A DNA stretch of 34,935 nt from positions 1 through 34,935 of IMG/VR virus record IMGVR_UViG_3300044730_000623; one strand, 5' to 3'. Below are positions 1 to 7,705 of the stretch, piece after piece. The notes beneath the pieces were generated by a model. That model was not told the DNA's origin. It searched no databases and saw only the letters and a program-made list of their open reading frames with translations. How positions within the stretch are numbered: the stretch's first letter is position 1; every line of letters begins with the position of its first letter. The DNA is from a virus. The position numbers and the translations under genes are program-made.

Positions 1-363
1 TTTCCTGTCGAGTTCGATATGAGGCCCGTCCTTGAAGGTCCGCCAATCGCCGCCCCAGACGATGGGCACCTTGAGTTCCTGCGCGGCCTTCTTGAAAGCG
101 TCCGCCACCGGCTTGAACGCAGGCCATTTCCATGTGATTTGCCCACCGACGACGGGAACGAAGTCGATAGCGTGACCCGTCAGGTGGCGCGACTTCATGG
201 TCTTCGACGCGCCCTTGGCGACCAGTTCTTTCTGGCGCTCGACCGTGCGCAAGCCTTCGGTGATAATGAACGGCGTCGGGCTAAGTTCAGCGGCGCGCTT
301 GACCACGCGCACAAGGTCGCCGTGCACGCCTTTCAGCGCGGCGAGGCTTCGGGTGTTGAGCAT
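1..363 (-). CDS. M15-family peptidoglycan endopeptidase, phage endolysin (3' end cut by window edge)
   Basis: Zinc peptidase expected to cleave peptide cross-links of peptidoglycan at lysis. 121 residues are present, starting at the ATG at 363. The family signature is clear: SRHLTGHAID at residues 58-67 gives zinc ligands H60 and D67, and DGPHIEL at 112-118 gives D112 (catalytic acid position) and the third ligand H115. There is no signal peptide, so it needs a holin. It begins two bases after the tail-fibre stop, without a convincing Shine-Dalgarno, so it is probably coupled. The frame is open at base 1. If the window is circular, it continues from base 34935 for eight codons (VHAEYGAG) and ends with TAG at 34911-34909, giving 129 residues. 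That is a normal length for CwlK/VanY-like phage endolysins, so little is missing. Confidence 0.9.
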   Translation of the reverse strand, partial: MLNTRSLAALKGVHGDLVRVVKRAAELSPTPFIITEGLRTVERQKELVAKGASKTMKSRHLTGHAIDFVPVVGGQITWKWPAFKPVADAFKKAAQELKVPIVWGGDWRTFKDGPHIELDRK

Positions 364-365
364 GG

Positions 366-1796
366 CTAGTAGGCTTCGGCGTAATATCGAACGCGCCAGT
401 TTGCGCCTGTAATGGGAAAAGAAGCGCCCGTGGTTTTATTGTGGATGCGCCATTGGATGACGTTGGCTTGACGCACGTTTAAGTTTGTTGCGTCTGGTGT
501 CGCAGTCCAGCCCGATGCCGAGGCGCCGTCAAAGCTAGCGTTTGACCAAGTGACCACGTCGTTTAACGAGTAACCACCCTCCACAGATGCACAGCGAAGT
601 TCAGAATAAACAACAACAGGCCGGACACCCAATCCATGCGGCAATGTATTGAGGGCAGCAGACGAAATAGTCTGGTCCCCGCTGTAATACAAATACCGCC
701 CCTGCACCGTCAGCCACTGCCCGCCGTCCGAAATAATCGTGACCCGCGACATGCCGAAGGTCTGCCGCGTGGTTGCCCCGTCCAGTGTCTCCGAACCGTT
801 CGGGTCAATGACGACAGCATAATCCGTGGACGAATTGACCACGGTAATCGACTGCCCCACCATGGATGCGGCGGAAGGAAGGGTCAAAGTCGCCGTTGCC
901 GAGAGGGAGCCGAAGTAGATAAACCCGCCTGCGTTGGCCGTTGTCGCGCCGTAGTTTCCGGTCGCGGTGACAAGGGGCAAGGCCACGCTGCGCGCACTGA
1001 CACCGCTGGCCCGCTGGTAACTGACACACCGCCAGTTCGACCCGGTGGCGTCCTGCGCCGCGTCGTTGATAAATTCCGCCACGTCGCCCGCCACGGTCGT
1101 GATATTGACCGCACCCGGCAGAATGAAACTGGTGCCGTTGTGTGTCAGTTGCAGCGCCCCAGCAAAGCGCAACGATACCCGCCGCCCGCCCGAGCCGGTC
1201 GATATACCCGTGACCGTGGTCGTGCCCGTGACCGTAAACACCCCACCCCCCGTTGCCGGAAGCGAAAGCGTGCTGGCCGACGCAAGGTCAGTCCCCCGCT
1301 GCCAGAGACCCGCAAGCGCGTCGGGCGTCACCGCCTTGGTCGCGTCGGTGCCCGTCAGGACTTCAGACACATTGGCGGCGTTGATAAGGCTGTCCACCCC
1401 GCCTTCAAGAATCCAGGCGCTGTTGGCAGCATTGCGGCGGTAGACATTCCCGTCCGTCGTATTGTGATAGCGCAGGAACGGATAGGCGGTCGCTGGCGCA
1501 CTGGCCACGCTGATAATCTGGCTTGTCCCGTCCACCGGGTCCAGCGTGTCAATGGCCACGTCGGCACTGGTGGTCAGCACCACCTTGTATCGCCCGGCGA
1601 CGAGATAGATATCCCCGAAGCGCCCGTTCGCGTCTGCAACCACAGGGTTTGCATTGACGCTAGTCAATCCTGCGTCGGAATAAGTAGCCTTCGGGGTGGT
1701 GGTTCCTGTTTCATAGAAATAGGCTTTTGCGGCAATATGCGGTGTGCCGTTGCCGTCAGAAAGCTGTTGGCCGGAAAGCCAGAAGAGTTGAGCCAT
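366..1796 (-). CDS. Tail fibre / receptor-binding protein
   Basis: 476 residues. The N-terminal ~85 residues (AYFYETGTTTPKATYSDAGL, then NPVVADANGRFGDIYL) match the beta-rich attachment module common at the start of podovirus and siphovirus tail fibres and spikes. The middle is Gly/Ala/Thr/Ser-rich beta-structure, and the last ~120 residues look like a compact receptor-binding domain. A segment around residues 310-360 resembles the 147-aa protein at 9722-10165. The start has an AGGG-type ribosome site about 8 bases upstream. It lies after the ejection proteins and before the endolysin, the usual place for a distal host-range gene. Role as fibre is inferred from domain style and position; the receptor is unknown. 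Confidence 0.65.
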   Translation of the reverse strand: MAQLFWLSGQQLSDGNGTPHIAAKAYFYETGTTTPKATYSDAGLTSVNANPVVADANGRFGDIYLVAGRYKVVLTTSADVAIDTLDPVDGTSQIISVASAPATAYPFLRYHNTTDGNVYRRNAANSAWILEGGVDSLINAANVSEVLTGTDATKAVTPDALAGLWQRGTDLASASTLSLPATGGGVFTVTGTTTVTGISTGSGGRRVSLRFAGALQLTHNGTSFILPGAVNITTVAGDVAEFINDAAQDATGSNWRCVSYQRASGVSARSVALPLVTATGNYGATTANAGGFIYFGSLSATATLTLPSAASMVGQSITVVNSSTDYAVVIDPNGSETLDGATTRQTFGMSRVTIISDGGQWLTVQGRYLYYSGDQTISSAALNTLPHGLGVRPVVVYSELRCASVEGGYSLNDVVTWSNASFDGASASGWTATPDATNLNVRQANVIQWRIHNKTTGASFPITGANWRVRYYAEAY

Positions 1797-1824
1797 GGGA
1801 CTGCCCTTTAATGGAGTGTTCTAG

Positions 1825-2046
1825 ATGCCGATGTGGCGACAGATAGCCGCCCCGCTGATTATGGTCGGCGGCTTTGGTCTTATATTTGTGCTGTTTGGCA
1901 CTTACGGCCTAGCAGGCGCTTTTCTTGGCTTGCTGCCAACGTACTTTGCGTTCGGGGTCGGCCTTGGTTATTGGTGGGGCCACCCGTCAGACCAATACGT
2001 CATTGAACTTATGCGCATACTGCGTGCGCGCGGAATTATTCAGTAA
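1825..2046 (+). CDS. Small two-helix membrane protein on the opposite strand (holin or moron candidate)
   Basis: 73 residues with two hydrophobic helices (about 8-28 and 32-52) joined by a short Gly/Ala turn, then a charged C-terminus (HPSDQY...RILRARG). A GGAG site lies 8 bases before the ATG, so translation is plausible. It is the only plus-strand gene inside 20 kb of minus-strand late genes, and its last 11 bases overlap convergently with the 3' end of the 736-residue ejection gene. Size and topology fit a class II holin, and the endolysin lies nearby, but a holin would normally share the late promoter. A lysogeny-expressed gene (moron) altering the host membrane fits the orientation better. 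I recognise no family. Confidence 0.55.
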   Translation: MPMWRQIAAPLIMVGGFGLIFVLFGTYGLAGAFLGLLPTYFAFGVGLGYWWGHPSDQYVIELMRILRARGIIQ

Positions 2047-4246
2047 TTGCCTGCTGAATGACTGACTGATTTGCACCAATGGTGCCAGCAGTCGTTCTGG
2101 CACCAAGCACTCGCGCCAACTCATTGGATGACGAGCGAGCATCTAGCGCAGCCTTCAAGCGCAAAAGCATCTCCTGCGCTTTTTGCCCCTTTGTTTGTGT
2201 GAGGGCATTCGCAATGTCGCTGTACAGCTTATCCTCAAGCGCCAATCGCTCTTCAGGGGTGGCCCGCAACAGAACCTGGAAAATACGCTTTGTTGCCTGA
2301 CCAACGCTGCCTTGCTTCAGCAACTCCAGAACGGAAGAGCCGCCCAAGGCATTGACTTGATTTGTCGTAGCAGTGCGCGCGTATGTCTGAGAACCTTTTG
2401 CCACTGCCTGCTTCATCTGCGCAGCCTTGGCAAAGCGTCCAAGTTGCCCATAAAAGGCTCTAAATTCACGGTCGCCCAACACCAGTTTTAGCTTGTTGCG
2501 CGCATTCCTTGACGAAAGCTCGCGGATTGTTTTGGTCAGCTCCTCCGGCCCAACATCCGCATCGTCCGACAAGGCTTTGACCCGACCGAGCACGTTGTCG
2601 AGATAATCACGAATACCCTTCCTGACCGCCTCTGCTTCAGGCTTGGTTGCGCCCTTTAGTTGCATCACAACATCGTCAACGCTTGTTGCGTCTGACAGTA
2701 CAGTGCGCCCAAATTTTAGCGCCGCGACTTCACGCGCAGGCTCTGCCGCAGTGTCGAGGGCGGCTCGATACGGCTTAACATTGTCCGCAAGGGTATCGCG
2801 CACCAAGTTTGACAATCTCTCCAGCGCCCTTCCCATTTTTGTTTGTCCGCCAAGTTGGCCCATGCCGTCGCCTTGTGCAGCGAGAGCGTCGAGAGCCTCT
2901 TTGACGTAACTCATCTGGCGCATGTCGGGCATGGCCTTGAGCGTAATCGTTCCATCATCTGCAACCTGAAGCAGGCGCTGTAACGATTCGTCTCCGTCCA
3001 CCTTCATTAGTTTGGCCGCATATCCCCAAGCCTCGCCTGGAATGCGTTTAAAAAGGCCCTCTAGTTTTTGGCCCGACGCATTTGCGTAGTTGATTGGTTG
3101 CTTGAATGCGGCTTCATACGCTTCGTTGCGCGCCTCAGCGGTCCCCGACCGGATGGCAGTCATTCGCTGCCCAATGCCGACCGGCTTGCCAAGCGTGTTG
3201 TCTAAAGTCTCGCGCACCATACCGTCAGCACGGGCCAGCCTCTGGGCTATGGCCTCCCGCGCCGCTGTTGCACCCGGCCCGCTGCGCTGCAGGGCCGTGT
3301 CGAGAAGCTGCATAGAGGAATCGCCAGCATCTGCCAGCATGGCGTCTGCCCCACCCCTTGCTATCCTGTCGCGGCCTTTGGTTGTCAGTGTGTCGTCGGC
3401 TGCCAACTGACGCAGCAAGACCTCTGCCGCATCGCGGCTGATGCCGAGCCTTTTTAGCATTGCGTCCGAGGCAATAAAATCTGTTACCTTCTGCGCGCCG
3501 CCCGCAATGGCACCCCCGACGTAAGGTGAGACAAACCCAAGAGGGCCTGCAAGCACCGCACCAAAAGCAGCATTTCCTGCCCGGTTGCCAAAGCCCCCCT
3601 CCCCGCGCGTAAACATATCTGCGGCACCTATGCCCGACGCAATCGCACCTGTCTTTGCTGCCTGCCCAAGCGTTGGCATTACGATGCGGGCTGCTTTCTC
3701 TGTTTGCGTTGCAGTGCCGCCCAAACCCAGCGCACGGGCACCGGCAACCGCCCCCGCAACACCGCCGCCTATCTGCGTTGCCGTGTTTAAAGCGCCAAAC
3801 TGCTTTTCATTGTAGCGGCTTCGGGCGCGCTCATAATCCAGATTCTCTTGGTAGTCTCCGCCGCCGATGGGATTCAACGAATTGAGAAACGCGCTCGTTT
3901 CGTCGATACCGCCAAAAGCCCCGCTAGCAAAATCGCGGACAAAATTGTCGGCTGCGTTGAGCACACCTTGTCCGAAATAATCTTCGCTATTCGACGCACG
4001 CTGCTGCTCCTTGTTCACATAAGCGTCTGCAATGCCCGCCAGTGTCTGCTCATCTGCACCCGCCTTGCGCGCCTCGCGGTACTTCGCCTGAATGTCTGAC
4101 AAACCCATGCCCTTGAAGGGGTCGGCAGGCTTGCTGTTCTGTGACGTAACAAACTGCACCAATTCGTCCTGCGAAGGCTCAACACCGTCAGGCGTCGAAA
4201 CTTCAAATTCCTGCCCGTCAGGTGATGTAATCCGATACTTTGGCAT
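2036..4246 (-). CDS. Large ejection (internal virion) protein, P22 gp16-like position
   Basis: 736 residues, the third of three consecutive putative ejection proteins (7-20-16 order in P22). The N-terminus (MPKYRITSPDGQEFEVSTPD) is a short beta-segment seen at the start of many phage internal proteins. Residues ~155-265 hold several Gly/Ala-rich hydrophobic stretches able to insert in membrane, as expected for a protein that leaves the capsid and helps DNA cross the envelope. The rest is mostly charged alpha-helix. The start overlaps the previous stop (TGATG). The last 11 bases overlap the convergent membrane gene. No lysozyme motif is visible. Role is inferred from order, length and composition. 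Confidence 0.6.
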   Translation of the reverse strand: MPKYRITSPDGQEFEVSTPDGVEPSQDELVQFVTSQNSKPADPFKGMGLSDIQAKYREARKAGADEQTLAGIADAYVNKEQQRASNSEDYFGQGVLNAADNFVRDFASGAFGGIDETSAFLNSLNPIGGGDYQENLDYERARSRYNEKQFGALNTATQIGGGVAGAVAGARALGLGGTATQTEKAARIVMPTLGQAAKTGAIASGIGAADMFTRGEGGFGNRAGNAAFGAVLAGPLGFVSPYVGGAIAGGAQKVTDFIASDAMLKRLGISRDAAEVLLRQLAADDTLTTKGRDRIARGGADAMLADAGDSSMQLLDTALQRSGPGATAAREAIAQRLARADGMVRETLDNTLGKPVGIGQRMTAIRSGTAEARNEAYEAAFKQPINYANASGQKLEGLFKRIPGEAWGYAAKLMKVDGDESLQRLLQVADDGTITLKAMPDMRQMSYVKEALDALAAQGDGMGQLGGQTKMGRALERLSNLVRDTLADNVKPYRAALDTAAEPAREVAALKFGRTVLSDATSVDDVVMQLKGATKPEAEAVRKGIRDYLDNVLGRVKALSDDADVGPEELTKTIRELSSRNARNKLKLVLGDREFRAFYGQLGRFAKAAQMKQAVAKGSQTYARTATTNQVNALGGSSVLELLKQGSVGQATKRIFQVLLRATPEERLALEDKLYSDIANALTQTKGQKAQEMLLRLKAALDARSSSNELARVLGARTTAGTIGANQSVIQQAITE

Positions 4247-5283
4247 CAGTTTCCAACCTTGTTCACAGACCAGCCGCTTGTCTTGCCTGCAACAGCGGGG
4301 TTTGGCTTGCCGGTCGCAGCACCTTGCGCTGGAGGATTTCTGTATGCGTCAACACCAGCTTGCTGAAGCCTGTCATCATTGATGTTGCGCGCTCGATTTA
4401 TAATCGACTGAACAGTCCCAAGCTGCGCGTTCAACCCTTTCGTACCGCGCGCCATCTGCATGACACCCGTAGGGTCTTCGACAATCTTAGTCATCAGCAT
4501 ATAATCTGGACCGTTCAACACACCCAACTCATACAGGTTCTTCATCTGCATCAGCAGGTCGGTGTGCATTGTTTCAACGCTTGAAACTTCCGCGCCTCTT
4601 GTAAGCAGACGCCCGCCACTTGTGGTCTTACCAAGAGCCGTCGTATATGCTTTCAAGCTATTCTCCAGCTCGTCAATCTGTTTGTTGCTATTTCGTATCT
4701 TGCTTAGTTCTCCGGGCTGCAGCCTCGCCGGGTCACCCGGACCGCCAGGGATTGCGACAAGACGAGAGCCATCAGGACTATAATTGTAGCCAGAGGGTGC
4801 ATTTGGCCCGCCACCACCGCGCATGCTTGCCGCCGCCGCCGCGTAAGATTGCGCCGCGTTTGCGTTTGACGCCCTCACTTGGGCGTTGGTCCGTATTTCG
4901 TCCAGCTTGTAGCCGCGCTCTTTCCACTGCTGCTCGAGTTGGTCGCCAATGCTCATGGACTCGCTGATAATGCGGTCGCGCTGGTCAAAGCCGGGAACCT
5001 CGCCGTCCATGCCCAATTCGCGCATAACCTGTGCTGCACCTGCGGCCCACTTCTCAGGGGTATTAAGTGCCATGGCCGCGCGCGCGAGCGTGTCCTTGCG
5101 CCGCATGGCCTCTTGCAGTTGGCGGTCGTCCATTTGCCACTGGAACTGCTGGTCTGAACGCTGGTCCGCACGGTCCTGCCGCATGCGCTGGCGTTCGGCT
5201 TCCTTCTGGGCCTCCTGGCGCTCAAGGCCAGACTGATAGGCATTCAGGAAGTTGCCGACAATGTTGGGCTGCTGAATTTGCAT
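4246..5283 (-). CDS. Ejection protein, P22 gp20-like position
   Basis: 345 residues. The N-terminal third is a highly charged Gln/Arg/Glu helix, probably coiled coil (QEAQKEAERQRMRQDRADQR). An Ala/Gly-rich segment follows at ~140-165, then mixed alpha/beta sequence. No enzyme motif is seen. A strong GGAGG site lies 8 bases before the ATG. It sits between the 233-residue gp7-like gene (3-base gap) and the 736-residue protein (TGATG overlap), matching P22 gp20 between gp7 and gp16. Residue-level similarity to gp20 cannot be judged by eye, so the name describes position, not proven homology. Confidence 0.55.
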   Translation of the reverse strand: MQIQQPNIVGNFLNAYQSGLERQEAQKEAERQRMRQDRADQRSDQQFQWQMDDRQLQEAMRRKDTLARAAMALNTPEKWAAGAAQVMRELGMDGEVPGFDQRDRIISESMSIGDQLEQQWKERGYKLDEIRTNAQVRASNANAAQSYAAAAASMRGGGGPNAPSGYNYSPDGSRLVAIPGGPGDPARLQPGELSKIRNSNKQIDELENSLKAYTTALGKTTSGGRLLTRGAEVSSVETMHTDLLMQMKNLYELGVLNGPDYMLMTKIVEDPTGVMQMARGTKGLNAQLGTVQSIINRARNINDDRLQQAGVDAYRNPPAQGAATGKPNPAVAGKTSGWSVNKVGN

Positions 5284-5286
5284 GTA

Positions 5287-5988
5287 TTAGCCTCCGGGGG
5301 GCTGGCTGAAGTAATTCGACGGATAGCGCATGGTGCTCATGGGCACCTTGGAAACCGTGGGCGCTTGCGGCTTATCAAACCACCCGCCCTGATAAGCCCC
5401 ATACATTTGCGCGCCCTGACTGAGCGCGTTGTTGATACTGTTGCCCATGTTGATATAGCCCTGCGCCCGTGCATTGCCTGCGGCCTGATACGCATTGGCC
5501 TGACCCGACGCGGCGTTCGCACCAAACTGTCCGGTCTGCGTGGCAGCACCCGCACCCGTATCCACCATGCCGCCCAAGCGGCTGAGGTAGTTGTTGAAGT
5601 CGCCGAGATAAAGCTGGCCCGTGCGGTCGCCGATTTCCTGCGCGGTCGCGCCCGAGAACAGGCCCCCGCGTGCGGCGCGCGAAGCGTCTACAGCGCCGAC
5701 CGTGTCCTGCACCATGCGGGCGAGGAACGGGCTTTGCGTGTAGCCCTGAAGAGCAGCCTGATAGGCGTCCGGCCCTCCCATGCCAAGCAAGTCACCATAG
5801 CGGCCCAAGGCGGTAGCACCCGTGTCACGATAGGGTGCAAGGTCGGCGCGTGTCTGTTCGTACTGCTGGCGCTGAATGTCTGCAGACTGCTGTGCGGCTC
5901 TCTTCTGCGCGCTTGCGGCCTTGTTCCCGGCAGCAATACTGGCACCCGCGCCGATTGCGGCGCTTCCGACAATGGCAACTGCGACCAT
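5287..5988 (-). CDS. DNA-transfer / ejection protein, P22 gp7-like
   Basis: 233 residues (P22 gp7 is 229). The N-terminus is a hydrophobic Gly/Ala helix (VAVAIVGSAAIGAGASIAAG), then a Gln/Arg/Ala-rich helix, and a long Ala/Gly/Asn/Gln-rich repetitive region with motifs such as GLFSGATAQEIGDR seen in many podovirus DNA-transfer proteins. I chose the ATG at 5988 because a perfect GGAG site lies 8 bases upstream and it follows the GNAT stop directly; a longer frame opens at 6036 but would sit inside the GNAT gene. Expected to be packaged and released into the host envelope at infection. Confidence 0.65.
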   Translation of the reverse strand: MVAVAIVGSAAIGAGASIAAGNKAASAQKRAAQQSADIQRQQYEQTRADLAPYRDTGATALGRYGDLLGMGGPDAYQAALQGYTQSPFLARMVQDTVGAVDASRAARGGLFSGATAQEIGDRTGQLYLGDFNNYLSRLGGMVDTGAGAATQTGQFGANAASGQANAYQAAGNARAQGYINMGNSINNALSQGAQMYGAYQGGWFDKPQAPTVSKVPMSTMRYPSNYFSQPPGG

Positions 5989-5990
5989 GT

Positions 5991-6449
5991 TTAATCTCCA
6001 ATGTACTTGATAAAAAGCCTTTCGGCCTCGTCCCACCCGCTGCGCTCAAAGAGCCTTGAGGCGTCACGGGACAACTTGGTTCCTGTAAACAGGCGGCGCA
6101 CACCGCGTGCCTTCAGCGCATGTTCGGCACTGGCAAACAAGTTCGCGCCATTCATCCAAAGCCTGTACGAAGGCTTCAGGTAATAAAGGTCGTAAAACGC
6201 GCTGAGACACGACTTGTAGTGCAAGTGCGGCCTGACAATCGCAGTCAGATACCCAACGCAAACGCCACGGTCACGGCCAACCGTCACATGAAGCTGACCC
6301 GTGTCTGCGAGCCTTGCGTATTCGCCGTAATCCGGGTCAAGCGGGACGCAATCCTTGTGCATGCCGACTTCAAGCCAATGGTCTGGCCATAGCTGTTCAA
6401 GTTCGGCAACCACGTCGTGCCAGTTTTCAGTCTGAAACGTCACAGGCAT
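5991..6449 (-). CDS. GNAT-like N-acetyltransferase
   Basis: 152 residues with the GNAT layout: a central beta-strand (VCVGYLTAIVRP), a strand-loop-helix where acetyl-CoA would bind (FYDLYYLKPSYRLWMNGANL, ~85-104), a helix with AEHALKARGVRRL, and a terminal strand after SRLFERSGWDEAE. The pyrophosphate loop is degenerate, without the usual Q/RxxGxG/A, so activity is uncertain. It overlaps the upstream beta-hydroxylase gene by 10 bases and ends two bases before the gp7-like start, so the enzyme is encoded in the tail/ejection operon. The substrate is unknown; a virion protein is one possibility. Confidence 0.65.
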   Translation of the reverse strand: MPVTFQTENWHDVVAELEQLWPDHWLEVGMHKDCVPLDPDYGEYARLADTGQLHVTVGRDRGVCVGYLTAIVRPHLHYKSCLSAFYDLYYLKPSYRLWMNGANLFASAEHALKARGVRRLFTGTKLSRDASRLFERSGWDEAERLFIKYIGD

Positions 6450-6985
6450 GGGCGAATGTCGACGATAAGGGCAAGGCGGTCGTCGGCGCTGTTGTTCAGC
6501 ACTTCATGCTCCTGCGAATTGTCAAACCACCAGATGTCGCCGGTCTTCATGAACACTTGTTCGTCCCCTGCCCGAAACACAACACCAGGCAGGGACTGAA
6601 GTGCAATTTGGTATCGCTTGTAGTACCTTGCGTGCTCTCCGCCGTCGACGTGCGGATGAATGCGCTTTCCCGGTCTCAAGCGCGTGATAAGCACTCGCCC
6701 CAGACGCTCGCCTTCCACTTGCCGCATAAGGCCAAACACAATGCTGCGCACGCCCTGAATCTGGTTCAAGGCCGGATAGTTCTGGCTTTCGTGGGCGTCC
6801 ACAATGTCTTCGGCGCGAAGTGTGTCAGATTGAAACCGCAGCCATATGTCGTCACATTCGGCGTGGGGCGTGCCAGGATATACACGACGAAGGTCGTTGG
6901 TGTTCCAAAGGTCGGGGCGTGTCTGCAAGGCATGCACGATTGCGACCGTGTCAAGACCTTCGCAAAGCCTGTAAAAGTTTTTCAC
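6440..6985 (-). CDS. Aspartyl/asparaginyl beta-hydroxylase-like 2-oxoglutarate/Fe(II) dioxygenase
   Basis: 181 residues. The C-terminal half carries the complete double-stranded beta-helix signature: H112-V-D114 (in RIHPHVDGGEHARYYKRYQI), WWFDNSQEHEVLNN with H160 as third iron ligand, and R170 in DDRLALIVDI for 2-oxoglutarate. This matches the AspH/AspB family (Asp_Arg_Hydrox), which hydroxylates Asp/Asn side chains; phage members also act on other substrates. Start is GTG at 6985, overlapping the upstream stop as GTGA, so it is coupled to the collar-like gene. All expected catalytic residues are present, so I expect an active enzyme. Its substrate cannot be read from the sequence. Confidence 0.85.
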   Translation of the reverse strand: MKNFYRLCEGLDTVAIVHALQTRPDLWNTNDLRRVYPGTPHAECDDIWLRFQSDTLRAEDIVDAHESQNYPALNQIQGVRSIVFGLMRQVEGERLGRVLITRLRPGKRIHPHVDGGEHARYYKRYQIALQSLPGVVFRAGDEQVFMKTGDIWWFDNSQEHEVLNNSADDRLALIVDIRPCL

Positions 6986-7275
6986 CGCACCCTCACGATA
7001 AAGCCAACGTCATTGGGAATAGTAACGGTCGTGGCCGTGGTGACATAGGCAGCGTCGGTCTGGGCGTAGTCCCAGAGGTCGGGATAATCCGCCTTCGACA
7101 CAACCTGTCCGGTCTTGGCCAGAAAGCGCGCGTTGGGCGTGCCTGCGTATTTGATAGACCCACCCACCGGAATAAGGCTTTCCTCATGGTCGAGAATGGC
7201 CTGAAGAAAGCCCAAGACTTCCCGGTTGTCCCCATGCAGCTTTGCCGGCACGTTGGGCCTGACGCGGCGCACCAT
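6982..7275 (-). CDS. Small tail-collar-like protein
   Basis: 97 residues. The N-terminal ~35 residues form a charged helix (NREVLGFLQAILDHEESLIP), followed by GGSIKYAGTPNARFLAKTGQ, SKADYPDLWDYA and VTIPNDVGFIVRV. The order 'G-x-I-xYAG ... SKADYPDLW ... IPN' is that of phage tail-collar domains at fibre tips. It is short, so it may be a fibre-tip or baseplate piece. Its stop overlaps the GTG of the beta-hydroxylase. In P22, genes 26 and 14 occupy this interval between gp10 and gp7. Confidence 0.5.
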   Translation of the reverse strand: MVRRVRPNVPAKLHGDNREVLGFLQAILDHEESLIPVGGSIKYAGTPNARFLAKTGQVVSKADYPDLWDYAQTDAAYVTTATTVTIPNDVGFIVRVR

Positions 7276-7279
7276 GGGT

Positions 7280-7705
7280 TCAGTACCCGTCCAGCATGCG
7301 TTGACGGGCCTGCATGCGCGCGGCGTCGTCCATGCGCTGCATGATACGCTGGTTATTCATTGCCATGTTGCCCGCCCCCCCGGCCATGGCCGCGCGGGGG
7401 TCCTGCCCGCGCTCCCGCCCAAACAATGCAAGGAAATTCTGGAAGGGTGACGATTGCGGGCGCGGCATGGGTTGCGTGTTCGGCATGACACCCCGCGCGC
7501 GCGCAATGTAATCACGAATGCTTTCGGGCTGGGGCTGGGGCGCGCCTTGCGGAAGCGACCCCATAAGCGCCTGGCGTTCGGCTTCCCGCTGCTGCTGGTA
7601 ATACGCTTCCAGTTCCGCTTCCTTCTGCATGGCCTGAAGCCTTTGCATGTCATTGGCGTTGATACCGCCCTGACCGTTGCCCAGTTTTGAAAGCATGTTC
7701 GGCAT
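7280..7705 (-). CDS. Unknown Gln/Met/Pro-rich virion protein
   Basis: 141 residues, start chosen at 7705 because ATG overlaps the gp10-like stop as TAATG. The upstream open frame lies inside that gene. Low complexity: Gln/Glu/Ala helix (QRLQAMQKEAELEAYYQQQ), a Pro/Gln-rich linker (QGAPQPQPES), then a Met/Arg/Gln-rich C-terminus (NQRIMQRMDDAARMQARQRM). No domain recognised. It sits where P22 carries the tail-needle gene 26, but there is no visible needle-like heptad pattern across its length, so I do not assign that function. Confidence 0.55.
   Translation of the reverse strand: MPNMLSKLGNGQGGINANDMQRLQAMQKEAELEAYYQQQREAERQALMGSLPQGAPQPQPESIRDYIARARGVMPNTQPMPRPQSSPFQNFLALFGRERGQDPRAAMAGGAGNMAMNNQRIMQRMDDAARMQARQRMLDGY

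Noticed and set aside
19-369. Plus-strand open frame of 116 codons at the left end
   Set aside because: It lies opposite the M15 endolysin, whose zinc motifs on the minus strand are unmistakable.
2036-4246. Lytic transglycosylase domain in the large ejection protein
   Set aside because: No E-S-x-x-x-x or GLMQ-type motif could be found in the translated sequence.
7280-7705. P22 gp26 tail needle
   Set aside because: Position fits, but the protein is Pro/Gln/Met-rich and lacks a long trimeric coiled-coil pattern.
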